DNA of 64,000 bases from positions 1,308,310 to 1,372,309 of the forward strand of contig NZ_ACJN02000001.1 of NCBI RefSeq assembly GCF_000174435.1. The letters are read 5' to 3'. The translations under genes were made by a program, and so were the position numbers. Below the pieces are notes generated by a model. That model worked only from the letters and a program-made list of their open reading frames with translations. It was not told the DNA's origin and did no database searches. Below are positions 37,901-46,207 of this stretch, in pieces. Each line of letters starts with the position of its first letter. Within the stretch, counting starts at the first letter, position 1. The DNA comes from Desulfonatronospira thiodismutans ASO3-1 (lineage in GTDB: Bacteria > Desulfobacterota > Desulfovibrionia > Desulfovibrionales > Desulfonatronovibrionaceae).

Positions 37901-38449
37901 TGCGAGGGATGTGGAGCCTGCGTCTCAGCATGCCCCGGAAACGGTGTGGCAATAGATGAGTCCAAGATGGACAGGATCAGGTCGCAGGTTTTGTCCATGC
38001 TGCACATCTGCAAAAACGAACCTTCCAGCAAAATACCCCTGGTAATCGCGTTCTGCTGCAGCAGGGGGCCTTACATGGCAGCGGACACGGCAGGTGCCCT
38101 GAAGCAGCAGAGCAGCCCCTGCGTGATCATAATCAAAGTGAACTGCATCGGAGACTTAAGCCGGGAGATTATCCTGGAAAGCCTGCAGCAGGGAATCGAC
38201 GGGATCATGATCCTTGGCTGTCCCCCCGGCGAATGCAGGTACAGGCACGGGGAAATGCATATAGTCAACCAGACGGGGAATATCCGGGCTTATCTAAAGC
38301 ACAACAGAATAAACCCTGACAGGCTCATGCTCGGCTGGCTATCCTCGGTGGAGGGTACCAGGATAGCCGGAATCATGAACACCTTTGCCAGACGTATCAG
38401 GAGAATGAAAGTATCTGCCGGGAAAAAGGCCAGAACCAGTTGGTGCTAA
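34943..38449 (+). CDS. HdrA-HdrA-MvhD fusion flavoprotein (QmoA-QmoB-like architecture)
   Basis: 1168 residues. Module 1 (1-435) is an HdrA/QmoA-like flavoprotein: FAD motif VIGGGIAGIQ, cluster motif SDCSPCLL, and two ferredoxin-type clusters near 106 and 153-170. Module 2 (about 456-1000) is a full HdrA: IGVFICACGG, a second FAD site VVGGGLTGM near 600, and C-terminal CDGCGICIDRCP and CEGCGACVSACP. Module 3 (about 1032-1160) is MvhD/FlpD-like, with GCPPGECRYRHG. The total approximates QmoA plus QmoB. HdrA proteins split electron pairs at FAD; MvhD brings electrons from a donor. There is no HdrB or HdrC nearby. The physiological reaction is unknown. Confidence 0.9.
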   Translation: MQQKTGAVAVIGGGIAGIQAALDLADSGFYTYLVEKSPGLGGIMAQLDSIAPTSDCSPCLLTTRLIACSRHANIEIHTRSRVLCVEGQEGNMQVHIRKSPAFIDPAKCIACNWCTEACLKAVPDEFNLELKTRKCAYIYYRQSIPSTYVIDQKHCLRLTRGICGICEKICPAGAIDFNEPEKTLVLQAGSVIMATGMNMQKSQDLHDLYSYKSCPDVITSLEYERLTSITGPGHGILKRPSDNTRPAKTAWIQCVLSRSLKHPAHRTCSSICCMHAVKQASSMGRHIGEKIPDTTVFYNEIRFCGKGQEKLLDRGRAMGVRFICSQPHSILPGKDGKGVRITYVHDDSKLITKFFDLAVLSVGMHAGRDSLQQVLAPGITISGNDSIGPISSTTPFESSRKGVYLAGSLASPGDIRHSITHGSGAAVAATERLTRSRFTLTCKKEWPPEKDVSMQQPRIGVFICACGGNISDIIDINALKEFASGLPGVVLAETNKFTCPQFIQDIISSRIIQENLNRVVVAACTPVTHQSLYQDTLKKAGLNPNLLEMANIRNQNSWMHQYNPALATAKARLQVSSAVAKAVIKKILKVRFRKIIPRALVVGGGLTGMTTALSLADQGTQCFLVERSAGLGGHARDTSSVCAAESSRNLVEETVARVQQHPLIITFFNSRVVSCKGSTGNFISNIQSMRNNGIRSTETIRYGAAVLCTGAMEAKPLEYLYAKAEGVFTQDEFCSLMQTGENTFKKAASVVFIQCVGSRETNRTYCSRTCCTRTLKTALKLKEINPGIQVYVINRQMNTCGDKELLYEQARQEGVIFIKYTRDNSPLVQQTPQGLNIKILDHVLKKPVGINTRHLVLATGIVPDPETTRLAAIFNCSLDSDLFLQDRHYFLHPCSLDREGIFAAGLCLQPGPMEESLVQARAAVSGVRNILFKKQLPLESSSAYLTAGCDGCGICIDRCPYAAIKYSACSGEKPGPDPGIWIDEELCEGCGACVSACPGNGVAIDESKMDRIRSQVLSMLHICKNEPSSKIPLVIAFCCSRGPYMAADTAGALKQQSSPCVIIIKVNCIGDLSREIILESLQQGIDGIMILGCPPGECRYRHGEMHIVNQTGNIRAYLKHNRINPDRLMLGWLSSVEGTRIAGIMNTFARRIRRMKVSAGKKARTSWC

Positions 38450-40815
38450 GGCATATCGGAATAAGTATAGCTCAACCCCAGGGCTTCTTTAAGGATATCC
38501 AGGAGCTCATCCGGCTTGAAAGGTTTGCCCAGGTAATAATCCACACCCTGGGCCAGGATATCATTTATATGTTCATGCGCTACACTGGCTGTAACCGCTA
38601 CAATGCACACCTTCTCCCCGCCCTGCATCAGGCGGATGCGCCTGGTGGTTTCGTAGCCGTCCATAACTGGCATGCGCATATCCATTAAGACCGCATGAGG
38701 CAGCCAGTGCTCAAACACCTGCAGAGCCTCTGCACCCTCTGCCGCCTCCCGGACCTGGAAACCCAGGGGCTTCAACAGGGCCAGCAGCATGGACCTGTTG
38801 TCCTGCTTGTCATCAACCACCAGCACACGCACAGGAGAGCTGCCCTGGGCCAGTCCGGAAACCATGCGCAGCGGCACCTCCTGGACATCCCGGCATGGCC
38901 TGCAAGCGGGCAGCAGCGGTACGTGCAGGCAGAAACAACTGCCCCCGCCTTGACGGTTTTCATACCAGAGATCCCCGCCCATAATCCGGGAATACCTGAG
39001 GCTGATGGCCAGCCCCAGTCCGGTACCGCCTTCCTGGGTTCCGGCAACGGTCTGGTAAAATGGTTCAAAGAGATTTTCCTGTTCATCTGAAGATATGCCC
39101 GGGCCGGTATCTTCCACCCGGAATTCCAGTTTGAAAACATCCGGACTGTCATCTGCAGCGCTTCGGGCCTGTATGTTTTTGATACTGCACTTTACCCAGC
39201 CCCTGGAAGTAAATTTTAAAGCATTGTCCAGGAGGTTTATGAGTATCTGGCGCAGCATGCCCTGGTCCCCGTGAACATACCGGGGGATGTAACCGGCACG
39301 TTCAAAAGAAAGTTCAAGACCCCTGGAGTCCGCCCGGGAAAGAAGCATGCCCATGAGCTGTTCAAAAAAGTGATGCAGGTCAAAATCCTCTGCATGCTGC
39401 CGCACCTGCCCGGCCTCGATACTGGACATGTCCAGGATATCGTTCAGGATCCGCAACAGGTTGTCCGCATTGCGGGAAATTGTCTGCACCTGGCGCAAAT
39501 GCTGCCTGGAAAGACTGAAATCCCTTTCCATGATCCGGGCAAAGCCCATGATGATATTCATGGGAGTACGGATTCCGTGGCTCATGTTGGCCAGAAAGGT
39601 GCTTTTGGCCTGACTGGCCGCCTCCGCAGCCTCCTTGGCCTTCTGCAGGGCCCTTCTTACCTCTTCCAGTTCGGATATATCCACAGCAACCCCGAGAGCG
39701 GACAGCCTGTCCTCTATTTCCAGGGGGTAGACAGTAAACAGCGCTGGAAATACCTGCCCGTTTTTGCGCTGCATAAACATGCTGCCTCTCCACACCCTGC
39801 CCTGCCTGATGCTGGTATATATCTCCGGAAACTTTTCCAGATCCTCCCTGGAGTGCAGCATGGCCACTGATTGACCCACGACCTCCTGCTTTTGATAACC
39901 ATGAACACTTTCTGCGCCCGGGCTGAAGTCCGTAATGCGCAGATCCCCTTCGGGACAGGATTCTGCGATTACAAAAGAAATATCTTTGCAGGCCTCAAAG
40001 ATCGACTCCAGTTTCAACTGCTGGGTCTTGATTTCAGTTATATCCAGCCCTACAGACTGATAATATTCAGGAGTCCCGGCCTCATCAAAGACGGCCCTGT
40101 CAATCCACCTGTGCCAGCGGATGGTCCCGTCAGGCAGTTGCACCCTGTGCTCTACAGTTTTGACTGGATGTTCCGTGGTCAGAGAGGTAAAGTTCTGTTG
40201 GGAAATTTCTTTGTCCTTCCCGGGTATCAGGTCCAGAAAAATCGACCCCAGAAGCTCTTCCTGGGGCATGCCGAAGTAGTCGCAGTACTGCTGGTTGATA
40301 TAGGTGATGACCCCTTGCGGGTTGAAGCAGCAGATCATGGCCGGGATATCCCTGAGAAAGGAATCAAGCTTTTCATGATGCTTTTTCTGCATCTCTTGGC
40401 TTTGTTTGCGCCGGGTTATGTCTGAAACAAACCCGTGCCAGCAGGAAATCAGCCCATCGCTGCCGGTTACCGCCCTGATATTTAAAGAAACCCATATTTC
40501 ATATCCATCCCGGCGGATTATTCTGCACTCATGGTTGACCACCTCTCCATGCACTTCCAGCAGACGCGTGATCCGCCCCCGGTCCGCCGGTTCCGCATAA
40601 ATCTGGGAAGCAATATCAGTTACAGACTCCAGCATGCTTTCGGCGGAATCATAACCATGGATGGATGCCATGGCATGATTGACAAAGATAAATTTTCCTT
40701 CAGGGGTGGACTGAAAACAGCCCAGAGGGGCATGCATCAGCATGTCCTGGTAATCCAGGGAAGCGGTTGAAGGCGAAGAGTATTTCTCTTTCGGGAAGTG
40801 CTTTGCCGGACACAT
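38446..40815 (-). CDS. Hybrid histidine kinase, PAS-PAS-PAS-HisKA-HATPase-REC
   Basis: About 789 residues from the ATG at 40815, which has GGAG six bases upstream; GTG and ATG codons further upstream lack a site. Three PAS modules (residues about 25-390), an H-box at ANMSHGIRTPMN, an ATPase domain (DTGPGISSDE, GGTGLGLAIS), and a receiver (VLVVDDKQDN, VLMDMRMP) follow. The conserved Glu after the phospho-acceptor His is Gly here. It is convergent with the HdrA fusion; the two stop codons overlap by three bases. It is a candidate partner for the sigma-54 regulator at 31257. Confidence 0.9.
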   Translation of the reverse strand: MCPAKHFPKEKYSSPSTASLDYQDMLMHAPLGCFQSTPEGKFIFVNHAMASIHGYDSAESMLESVTDIASQIYAEPADRGRITRLLEVHGEVVNHECRIIRRDGYEIWVSLNIRAVTGSDGLISCWHGFVSDITRRKQSQEMQKKHHEKLDSFLRDIPAMICCFNPQGVITYINQQYCDYFGMPQEELLGSIFLDLIPGKDKEISQQNFTSLTTEHPVKTVEHRVQLPDGTIRWHRWIDRAVFDEAGTPEYYQSVGLDITEIKTQQLKLESIFEACKDISFVIAESCPEGDLRITDFSPGAESVHGYQKQEVVGQSVAMLHSREDLEKFPEIYTSIRQGRVWRGSMFMQRKNGQVFPALFTVYPLEIEDRLSALGVAVDISELEEVRRALQKAKEAAEAASQAKSTFLANMSHGIRTPMNIIMGFARIMERDFSLSRQHLRQVQTISRNADNLLRILNDILDMSSIEAGQVRQHAEDFDLHHFFEQLMGMLLSRADSRGLELSFERAGYIPRYVHGDQGMLRQILINLLDNALKFTSRGWVKCSIKNIQARSAADDSPDVFKLEFRVEDTGPGISSDEQENLFEPFYQTVAGTQEGGTGLGLAISLRYSRIMGGDLWYENRQGGGSCFCLHVPLLPACRPCRDVQEVPLRMVSGLAQGSSPVRVLVVDDKQDNRSMLLALLKPLGFQVREAAEGAEALQVFEHWLPHAVLMDMRMPVMDGYETTRRIRLMQGGEKVCIVAVTASVAHEHINDILAQGVDYYLGKPFKPDELLDILKEALGLSYTYSDMP

Positions 40816-40917
40816 GACTGACTCCATGAAGTAAAGCAGAAGGCTGAAAAAATACACGGCTCAAAACAGGGGAGCAAAAAGCCGGGGATCATGGATCCAA
40901 AACGACATACGCAGGAC

Positions 40918-41437
40918 GTAACCATTCAAGGGGTGCCAGCAATCGCCACCGGGAATAGACTTGAGGCGTACTCCCCAACCGTGAGCGGCAGAGCCGCCCG
41001 CTCGCCCCGTGAAACACCCAGCACTCACTTTAATAATTTCGGTTTCATCACAAGCAAACAAATGGAAAAGTGAGTGCTGGGTCAGCGCAGCGGGTTTCAC
41101 CGGGGTGTGCAACGAAGTTGCCCGCCTGTCACGCCTCTGGCGTGATTGAATAGCTCAATGAGCTAGCCCGCAGGGCATTTAACTGGGGTGCCAAAAAATC
41201 TTCTTAGGCACGGGAAGCCTTCAGGCTTCACACAGGTGCTCCGCACACACGGTTTTGAAGAATAAAAGATCCCCAGAAGCATGCCCCGCCCATATCTTTA
41301 AACACAGTCTTGAGGTATTCGTTATAGTTTCTTCAGGCTTTGTGTGCGCAGGCAGCAAATAGTTTTAAGGATATGTGCGGGGGCATTGCCCACATGGCAG
41401 ACAGGCAAATTGGCATATCTCCCCCCTGAAGAGTTAC
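40918..41437. repeat. IS66-type MITE, 520 bp, CGCAGGAC target duplication
   Basis: It begins GTAACCATTCAAGGGG and ends with the inverted GTAACTCTTCAGGGGG. CGCAGGAC flanks it at 40910-40917 and 41438-41445. It includes the CCAGCACTCACTTT/AAAGTGAGTGCTGG stem also found in family C. It has no coding capacity. Beyond it, 41446-41671 shows nothing recognisable. Confidence 0.75.
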
Positions 41438-41665
41438 CGCAGGACTGTCCCCAAGTGTGACTGAATGCTCAGTGTTACGTCCCAGGCAACCAGACATCAG
41501 CATGCCGAACAATTAACTGGTTGACCTCACAGCCTGCTCCTGGTCTTTAACTACTTAATATCCACAAAAAAATCAGCAGTAGTATATTTCGTATCACATT
41601 ACATCAGGGACCGCAAGAGGATTATGACTGTTTTTCCTGAAATCAGCCGGGCAGCAAGGAGGGTG

Positions 41666-41869
41666 TCAAAAGGGTGGAGCCGGAGAGTCTGCTGATTCGT
41701 ATATTGAGGCCCTGCCCCAGCTTTCCTTAACCTGAAGAACAGCTGTAGTCTTTCCCACCTGTCTGGGCCCAAGGACTACCTGAATGAAAGGCTGCTGTTC
41801 CTGGAGCCTCTGACCAAGGGTGTAAACTTTTTGTCTTTTGAATTCGGGAAGTTGCATAATTTTTGCCAT
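41666..41869 (-). pseudogene. Truncated copy of the DUF4143 ATPase gene
   Basis: The first 65 codons, including the P-loop LGPRQVGKTT, are almost identical to the gene at 28075-29277. The frame then runs into unrelated sequence and stops. It marks the left edge of the duplicated segment. Confidence 0.85.
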
Positions 41870-42742
41870 TTACTCAATATATCGTTCTTTTTTACTCAAT
41901 ACATTGAGTAAATGTCAACAACAGACCTTAAAGATGTGACTGCAAAAGGTCATTTTTGTCACGCGAACCACGCGAAGCGCTTGGCAGGACGCGTGGCAGA
42001 CGTCAGAGGTCAGTACAAACTAAGATTTATGTCACGCGAAGACGCGTGATTGTCCCCCTGGCCGGTACCTGCCCCCTGAATGGTTACCCGCAGGGGGTGT
42101 GGATGTGGGATATATTCTATGAAGAGGCTGGGTGGTTCGTAGTCTTGCCCTTTCATTTTTCCCTTGCCTGTCCCCTAAAACCTAACTATATTAATACCTA
42201 TGCATGTTATCCATGGACCACACGACAAGATATTCAAGCGCGTGATGGCTGACCGGAAAAATGCCATAAGTCTGCTTGGGATGGTTCAAAACATGTTTAC
42301 AATTCGGCAATACCAGATATTTCATGCTGATGCTCCCGGTGGCCACCAGACAAGAAATCTCAGGTAAAAATTAATATTGGGGTTTGAAAAAGTGTAAACC
42401 AGTTTGCCTGACAAAAAGAACCATCCCCAACAGCCAGTATTTTTAATTTGCCCTGCAAAACTGATTTTTTGCAGAAACATTCAATTGCGGAAAGCTAAAT
42501 TGAACAAACAAGGTTTTTTTATGAATGAAAGAATAACTATTGATGCTAACATCTGCCATGGGAAGCCTGTAATAAAAGGTACAAGAGTTTTAGTTGCTAA
42601 CATTTTAGGTGCATTAGGGTCTGGAGATAGTATAGAAGAAATGTAAGCGTCCAAACGGGTACACCTATCCATGGGCGGGTATCGTTGGTAGTATTCCCTG
42701 GCCCACTGGATATGCAGCAGGCCAGGGGTATGATGGTTGGGA

Positions 42743-44299
42743 TCAGCAGGCAGTGGGGGAAGGCAGGACTTCCGGATCTATGTACTGAGGCATAAGGGCC
42801 TTCAGATCCTGCTCGGTCTTGGCCAGGGGCAAGTTTTCAAACAGGTGGCGTAAGTATGCGTAAGGCTCCAGGCCGTTCTTTTTGGCTGTCTCCACCAGGG
42901 AGAAGTACATAGCGCCTGCCTTGGCTCCATTGGGATGTCCGGCAAAAAGCCAGTTCTTGCGTCCCAGGGCGAAGGGTCTGATGGCGTTTTCCACCAGATT
43001 ATTGTCAGGCCGCAGCCGGCCATCCAGTGTATAGCGCACCACTCTGTCCCACTGGTTCAGGGCATAATTTATGGCCGTGCCCAGTTTGCTTTTGTCCGGG
43101 GTGGTTTTACTTCTTTCGTCCAGCAGAGTTTTTATCTGGTTTAGTATGGGTATACTTTTTTCCTGACGTTCTTCCTGTATCCGGTCGGGCTTTAGCTTTC
43201 TGGTTTCAAAGGACTGTTCCAGGATATATAGCTTGGCGATAAGGTTCAGGATTTCCTGGGCGGTTCCGCCCTTGTGCTTTTGTTTCTTGGAGAGTTTGAC
43301 CACATCCATAAACTTGCGCCGGACATGGGCCAGGCATCCTACATGGAATATGCCCGGCTTGTCGCCCAGGTCGTTGTAGACTGCATAGCCGTCACTTTGA
43401 ATATAACCTTGATAGTCCTGGAGGAAATCCAGGGCCAGACCGCTTCGCGTGGGATGATAATCATAAAGGACAGTGGGATTTTCAGGATGGCCGCCAAGGA
43501 AAACCCACATATATGACTTGGAAGTGTTGGACCGGCCCGGTTCATCAAGTACCTGTACCGGGGTCTCGTCTATGCCCACCTGGAATCCGAGCATGATCTC
43601 CTTTTTGAACAGATCCAGGAAAGGCTCGCAGACCCTGGCCGCATGCATGGCCCAGGAGACCATGGTGGAACGGGAGATATCAATGCCCAGCCTTAAAAGC
43701 TGCTTGCACTGGCGATAAAAGGGTAGGCCGTCCACAAACTTGGCTGTGATGATATGAGCCATAAGACCTGGAGTCACTATGCCCTGGGGGATCAGCTGTT
43801 CCGGCATGGGAGCTATTTTGACTGCACCCTGATCATCTTCGGCTCCCTCGCAGTTTTTGCAGGCGTATTTGAGACGGATGTAGCGATTAACAATCAGCCT
43901 GGCAGGGATATAATCCAGTTTTTCGCTTACTTCCTGACCTATCGGGCTTAGCTCGACTCCGCAGGGGCATATCTTTTCCTCCCCAGAGAGGTCATGGATT
44001 ATATCCTTTCTGGGAAGATCCTTGGGGATGGGCTTGCGGCCACGTTTCTTACGGGAATGTTCAGGTATGGTGATGGTTTTTTCCTGGGGCGTTTCCACCT
44101 CGGTTTCCATCTCAACAAGGCCAGGCATCATGGGCCAGGTCTCTTTGGAGCCGCATTTGGGTTTTTTATCGGATTTGGACCCATAGATGGCTTTTTGCAG
44201 GAAGTTCAGTTTCTCCTGCAGGTAGATAAGTTGCTGGTGGTAGTCAGCAACGATATCTTTGAGCGCATCCTTATCATCTGGCAAGTTGTTGATGTCCAT
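42743..44299 (-). CDS. tnpC: IS66 transposase TnpC
   Basis: About 518 residues from the ATG at 44299 (a TTG eight codons upstream is an alternative). An N-terminal leucine-rich helix (HQQLIYLQEKLNFLQKAIYG), a zinc-finger region (CPCGVEL...CKNCEG) and the DDE catalytic core are visible: Asp in GIDETPVQV, Asp in IQSDGYAVYN and Glu in NNLVENAIRPFALGRKNW (each read within 20 residues). It ends in the IS66 C-terminal domain (MYFSLVETAKKNGLEPYAYL). It cuts and joins the IS ends with TnpA and TnpB. Confidence 0.97.
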   Translation of the reverse strand: MDINNLPDDKDALKDIVADYHQQLIYLQEKLNFLQKAIYGSKSDKKPKCGSKETWPMMPGLVEMETEVETPQEKTITIPEHSRKKRGRKPIPKDLPRKDIIHDLSGEEKICPCGVELSPIGQEVSEKLDYIPARLIVNRYIRLKYACKNCEGAEDDQGAVKIAPMPEQLIPQGIVTPGLMAHIITAKFVDGLPFYRQCKQLLRLGIDISRSTMVSWAMHAARVCEPFLDLFKKEIMLGFQVGIDETPVQVLDEPGRSNTSKSYMWVFLGGHPENPTVLYDYHPTRSGLALDFLQDYQGYIQSDGYAVYNDLGDKPGIFHVGCLAHVRRKFMDVVKLSKKQKHKGGTAQEILNLIAKLYILEQSFETRKLKPDRIQEERQEKSIPILNQIKTLLDERSKTTPDKSKLGTAINYALNQWDRVVRYTLDGRLRPDNNLVENAIRPFALGRKNWLFAGHPNGAKAGAMYFSLVETAKKNGLEPYAYLRHLFENLPLAKTEQDLKALMPQYIDPEVLPSPTAC

Positions 44300-44359
44300 A
44301 ACTGAGTATTCATATACACACAACCATTTGGAATTGCAAGCTTTTTTTGCAAAAAAAAT

Positions 44360-44710
44360 CTAAAATAATGTGGAAAATTTTAACTCTTTGTGCCCCCTGA
44401 CCTGCACAGGGTCCAGACCGTCTAAAAGCCAAACAAGCTGCCTCGCATCAAGCTCCATAACTTCCTGCTTTGATGCAGGCCACTTGAAGCTTTGCTTCTC
44501 CAGGCGCTTTTGCCACAGGCAAAAACCGTTTGTGTCCCAGTACAGGATCTTGATGATGGTTCGCTGCCTGTTGCAGAAGACAAACAGATGACCGGAAAAG
44601 GGGTCATGCTCCAGCTGAGCCTGGACCATGATGGACAACCCGTCTATGGCCTTGCGCATGTCGGTATGTCCGGTGACCAGATACACCTTGGCCTGACTTA
44701 CCGCGATCAC
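44360..44710 (-). CDS. tnpB: IS66 accessory protein TnpB
   Basis: 116 residues. The start VYLVTGHTDMRKAIDGLSIM and the core FVFCNRQRTIIKILYWDTNG are the family signature. It overlaps the tnpA stop by four bases, so translation is coupled. Its biochemical role in IS66 transposition is not settled, but it is required in studied elements. Confidence 0.96.
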   Translation of the reverse strand: MIAVSQAKVYLVTGHTDMRKAIDGLSIMVQAQLEHDPFSGHLFVFCNRQRTIIKILYWDTNGFCLWQKRLEKQSFKWPASKQEVMELDARQLVWLLDGLDPVQVRGHKELKFSTLF

Positions 44711-45048
44711 GTGATCTCCTCCAGAGTACGGACAAGCTTGGCCAGTACTTCCTGCTGGAAATCACCCGGGATATCCACTTGGTAACTATTGACCATCAGG
44801 CGCAGAGGCGTATGGGTTTTCTCCTGGACAACCTTCAGGGGCACCGGCACGATGGCATTTTCCTCCTGGGTTTTCCTGGAATTGGTGTGCCCAAGCTTTT
44901 TGCACCAGTAATAGAAGGCATGCTTGGACAGTTCTGCCCTGCGGCAGTATTCGGCTTTGGTCAGGCTGCCCTGCCTCCACTTGTTGATATGCGCGGACCA
45001 GAATCCGGCCCGCTCCTCAGGCGTGTACTTCTGTGACTTGGTTTGCAT
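44707..45048 (-). CDS. tnpA: IS66 accessory protein TnpA
   Basis: 113 residues. It has the helix-turn-helix-like N-terminus typical of IS66 OrfA (WSAHINKWRQGSLTKAEYCR, followed by HAFYYWCKKLG). It is the first gene of the element, 78 bp from the right end, with AAGGAGGGG before the start. Confidence 0.94.
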   Translation of the reverse strand: MQTKSQKYTPEERAGFWSAHINKWRQGSLTKAEYCRRAELSKHAFYYWCKKLGHTNSRKTQEENAIVPVPLKVVQEKTHTPLRLMVNSYQVDIPGDFQQEVLAKLVRTLEEIT

Positions 45049-45239
45049 AACGGCCCCTCCTTGGTATTTGGGAGACCATTAGCACATCAGGCGGAGAAAA
45101 AAAGATGGGGTTAAATGGACGCTTACGAAGAAATATTGAAGGATTATCCAAATATAACCCGTGAAGATATCTTTGCAGCAATAAAATTTGGAGGTCAGTT
45201 ATCACGTTTTGAAGAACTGCCTTACGAAGAAAAGGTACT

Positions 45240-45598
45240 ATGAATTTTTTTCTTGATGAGAACTTTCCTAAAAGTGCAGAAAGGTACTTGGTTTCGAAAG
45301 GGCATACTGTGTCTGATATTCGGGGCAGTTCAAATGAAGGTATAGATGACTTACAAATTTTAGACTTGCGCAAGAAAAAAAAGCAACGTTTTTAACGACT
45401 GACAGAGACTTTTTTCACACCATTCCTCACTTGTTTCCGGAGCATTATGGTATAGTAGTTATTGCTCTTAGACAACCAAATAGACACGCTATACTTTCGC
45501 GTTTATCATGGTTAGTTGAGCACTGTAAAAGTCAAGCTTTGTTTGGCAAGGCTTATTTGCTGCGAGAGTCCACGTATAAAGTTTATCCAGTTGATTAG
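45240..45598 (+). pseudogene. DUF5615 toxin gene, second copy, frameshifted
   Basis: The copy equals 30157-30516 except that the five T of CAAATTTTTAG are four here (45358-45361). The frame is shifted after GIDDLQI and stops at 45393-45395, removing the TTDRDFF acidic motif. The toxin is therefore dead in the copy whose antitoxin was split by IS66. Confidence 0.9.
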
Positions 45599-45701
45599 TA
45601 TACCTGTTCAAAAATAAAAGGGCCAGGCCTCTGAGACCAGCAAGTTCCCGATATCATTATTTTTCACTTTAAAAAAGGCAGGTGGGGACATTATGTTGCG
45701 A

Positions 45702-45916
45702 GTTTACCCGGTTGAACAGCCCTTTGGTCTCCGGCAGAGCCGGGTTTAACCGGGTAAACAGATTCCGGGGTTATCGGCGGCCCAGTGAAATCCTGCGTAA
45801 CAGGGCCTTGTTACGGCATTTCACAAGGCAAGCAAGGACTATGTTCAGGAGGCCTCCGTAAAATGAAAAGACCCAGTTGAATGTGAAGAAATTCAACCAG
45901 GCAGGAATTTTACGGG
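45702..45916. repeat. Cluster of three palindromes
   Basis: GTTTACCCGGTT (45702) pairs with AACCGGGTAAAC (45748). A GTGAAATCC...GGCATTTCAC hairpin with a TAACAGGGCCTTGTTA core follows, and then CCGTAAAAT/ATTTTACGG enclosing a TTGAAT/ATTCAA stem. A 69-codon hydrophobic minus frame (45771-45980) overlaps them but is probably a by-product. No other gene lies in 45645-46038. Confidence 0.5.
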
Positions 45917-46038
45917 GTAAATATTCGACCAGGTCAAGCACCTGCTGGGGTCCAAGGACGAACCGTACAAAAACAGCCATTTTTCCTTCTGCACAAAATA
46001 CAAGGGCAAGCTTTCTTAAGCTAACACCTTGAAATTAT

Positions 46039-46114
46039 TGGAGCCGGGAATGGGAGTTGAACCCACGACCTGCTGATTACGAATCAGCTGCTCTGCCAGC
46101 TGAGCTATCCCGGC
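46039..46114 (-). tRNA. tRNA-Thr (anticodon CGU)
   Basis: The minus strand folds as a cloverleaf: acceptor GCCGGGA with TCCCGGC, D-arm GCTC/GAGC, anticodon stem GCTGA/TCAGC with loop TTCGTAA, and T-arm GTGGGTTCAACTCCCAT. The 3' CCA is encoded (46039-46041). The anticodon CGT reads ACG threonine codons. Confidence 0.95.
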
Positions 46115-46207
46115 TCGGCTGCATGGCTGCATAAATCCGCTTGTATCAAGGATTCAAGGGTCAGGCAAGCCATAATTTTCAACATGTTGAAGCTGCACAT
46201 TTTCACC

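Larger units (their letters stand above)
42643..45126 (-). mobile_element. Complete IS66-family insertion sequence (2484 bp)
   Basis: The ends are inverted GTAAGCGTCCA. GAAGAAAT flanks it at 42635-42642 and 45127-45134, a perfect 8-bp duplication as expected for IS66. All three genes (tnpA, tnpB, tnpC) are intact, so it is probably recent and potentially active. It splits the antitoxin gene of the duplicated toxin-antitoxin pair. Confidence 0.95.
42521..45243 (+). pseudogene. DUF433 antitoxin gene, second copy, split by IS66
   Basis: The ATG at 42521 opens the same reading as the intact gene at 29930. After about 40 codons (GDSIEE) it is interrupted by IS66 at 42643; the remaining codons resume at 45127 after the 8-bp duplication. 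The fragment now ends at a stop within the left IS end. Confidence 0.9.
41672..45644. repeat. Segmental duplication, copy 2, interrupted by IS66
   Basis: It equals 29081-30562 with the IS66 element (42643-45126) removed. Point differences are few; they include GAATGATT to GAAGGATT-like changes and loss of one T in the toxin. The left edge joins unrelated DNA at 41671 and the right edge at 45645. The operator copy is at 41891-41912 and the Rpn remnant copy at 42200-42286. Confidence 0.88.

Noticed and set aside
45771..45980. 69-codon hydrophobic frame on the minus strand
   Set aside because: It is made of palindrome arms and lacks a ribosome-binding site; probably coincidental.
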